Positions 5,923 through 6,438 of a stretch of DNA of 6,438 nucleotides are shown here, in pieces. Position 1 is the stretch's first letter, and each line of letters begins with the position of its first letter. The notes under the pieces were generated by a model. The model made no database searches, was not told the DNA's origin, and saw only the letters and a program-made list of their open reading frames with translations. The stretch comes from an uncultured Porphyromonadaceae bacterium (GTDB lineage: Bacteria > Bacteroidota > Bacteroidia > Bacteroidales > Muribaculaceae). Location of the stretch: the NCBI GenBank assembly GCA_947166165.1, contig CAMVDK010000180.1, positions 1 to 6,438 on the forward strand, read 5' to 3'. Position numbers and translations under genes: made by a program.

Positions 5923-5935
5923 CGCATATTTGCGC
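5906..5935. promoter_or_regulatory. Palindrome over the -33 element, candidate operator
   Basis: GCGCA (5906-5910) and AATATGC (5914-5920) are mirrored by GCATATT (5924-5930) and TGCGC (5931-5935). The centre is AAC at 5921-5923, and the ATG at 5911-5913 is the only unpaired stretch. The -33 TTG of the minus-strand promoter sits in the centre, so a protein binding the palindrome would control that promoter. No regulator gene is visible in the window. Confidence 0.5.
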
Positions 5936-5964
5936 CTAAATGCCATATTTTAATAATATTTACA

Positions 5965-5997
5965 CAAACCTACCTCGAGTAATAGGGGGGGCTGCAA
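5965..5997 (-). promoter_or_regulatory. Second candidate minus-strand promoter with C7 tract in its spacer
   Basis: On the minus strand TAGGTTTG (5965-5972) matches TAnnTTTG, and TTG (5995-5997) lies 22 bases upstream, two more than in the other promoters here. The spacer includes seven consecutive C (5985-5991 as G on the plus strand). It would read into the promoter at 5892-5922. Confidence 0.35.
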
Positions 5998-6155
5998 TTT
6001 TTAACAGAAAAGCAAAAAACAGTATCAAAAAACGCGAATTTCAGGTTCCTTCGTTGCTATTTGCAACAAGCGGTGCAAAAAGCCGTGAGCCATCAAAGCA
6101 AGCACCTTATTATATAGTGCAACTATGCAAAAGATTTCAGAAAGAGGCCTTCAGC

Positions 6156-6186
6156 TTGCAGGTATCGCAAAAAAACACTAACTTTG
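6156..6186 (+). promoter_or_regulatory. Bacteroidales-type promoter of the AAA-ATPase-like gene
   Basis: TTG at 6156-6158 and TAACTTTG at 6179-6186 are separated by exactly 20 bases, matching TTG-N20-TAnnTTTG. The box ends 23 bases before the ATG at 6210, giving a short leader. Confidence 0.75.
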
Positions 6187-6209
6187 CCAATCGAAATTAA
6201 GCGCCAACG

Positions 6210-6438
6210 ATGAACAAGCCTCTTCTCTATCCCATCGGCGAGCAGGACTTTGCCAACATCCGCAACCGTGGCATGCTCTACGTCGACAAGACCGCGTTGA
6301 TTCACCAACTCGTGAATCATGAGCGCTACGTCTTCCTGAGCCGCCCGCGCCGGTTCGGCAAGTCGCTGCTGTTGTCCACACTGAAGTACTACTTCCAGGG
6401 CCGCCGCGACCTGTTCGAGGGGCTGGCCATCGACCGGC
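6210..6438 (+). CDS. AAA-ATPase-like / PD-(D/E)XK nuclease family protein, N-terminal part, cut by window edge
   Basis: The first 76 codons of a gene that continues beyond the window. The translation begins MNKPLLYPIGEQDFANIRNR, followed by YVDKT (residues 24-28) and the P-loop-like SRPRRFGKSLLLSTL (44-58), with Lys51 and Ser52 as the nucleotide-binding pair. Then come LKYYFQG and LFEGLAI. This order is diagnostic of the AAA-ATPase-like family (PF09820). Full members are usually about 500-560 residues and carry a C-terminal PD-(D/E)XK nuclease-like domain (PF08011), which lies outside this window. These genes are abundant and multicopy in Bacteroidales; their biological role is not firmly established, with mobile-element or defence-related roles proposed by inference. 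The ATG at 6210 is supported by the promoter at 6156-6186 and by the family's usual N-terminus. It is GC-rich compared with the DNA before it. Confidence 0.93.
   Translation, partial: MNKPLLYPIGEQDFANIRNRGMLYVDKTALIHQLVNHERYVFLSRPRRFGKSLLLSTLKYYFQGRRDLFEGLAIDR

Larger units (their letters stand above)
5330..6155. other. AT-rich structured intergenic region, no firmly supported gene
   Basis: About 825 bases between the start of the large gene and the promoter of the AAA-ATPase-like gene, which point away from each other. A frame on the plus strand at 5940-6200 has no recognisable domain and runs into the -7 region of the next promoter; I consider it chance. A minus-strand frame with ATG at 5819 and stop at 5601 (72 residues, basic, no known domain) has a good promoter ahead of it and remains possible. 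Other content includes the 90-bp palindrome, the duplicated element and the candidate operator. Two overlapping, mutually exclusive hairpins also occur near 6053-6079: GTTGC/GCAAC, and TTTGCA/TGCAAA. Confidence 0.65.

Noticed and set aside
5940..6200. 86-codon plus-strand frame
   Set aside because: No family resemblance, AT-driven composition, and it overlaps the promoter elements of the following gene. A CATATTTG box at 5925-5932 has a poor spacing of 18 to its TTG.

Overview
The window looks like chromosomal DNA from a Bacteroidales bacterium, most likely a Prevotella-like member (inference). The evidence is a DUF4492-cydA gene pair, a large secreted protein with a Bacteroidetes-style C-terminal tail, an AAA-ATPase-like/PD-(D/E)XK family gene of the type multicopy in this group, and promoters of the Bacteroidales form TTG-N20-TAnnTTTG. 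Genes lack obvious Shine-Dalgarno sequences, as expected for the phylum. The coding parts are moderately GC-rich and the intergenic parts are AT-rich.

Layout. Positions 1-630 hold the start of a cytochrome bd oxidase operon on the minus strand: a promoter (600-630), a small membrane protein of the DUF4492 family (227-553), then the first 69 codons of cydA (1-208). Positions 631-1400 carry no convincing gene. They hold a 32-bp tandem repeat, a weak terminator-like hairpin and an unusually dense series of inverted repeats. A strong intrinsic terminator (1401-1440) then closes the large gene at 1469-5329 on the minus strand. That gene encodes a 1286-residue exported protein with a signal peptide, four diverged beta-rich repeats, an Ig-like domain, a thrombospondin-type-3-like acidic motif and a short C-terminal tail resembling Bacteroidetes sorting/anchoring tails.

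Positions 5330-6155 are again intergenic and structured. They contain a 90-bp imperfect palindrome upstream of the large gene, a duplicated 36-37-bp element, a minus-strand promoter centred on a palindrome, and a second candidate promoter whose spacer contains a run of seven C. At 6156-6438 a consensus promoter on the plus strand drives the start of an AAA-ATPase-like gene that runs off the window.

The three transcription units have no obvious shared function: microaerobic/nanaerobic respiration, a cell-surface or secreted protein, and an ATPase/nuclease-like accessory gene. No complete defence system, CRISPR array, tRNA or rRNA is visible. The most unusual content is the structured intergenic DNA and the repeat architecture of the uncharacterised surface protein.
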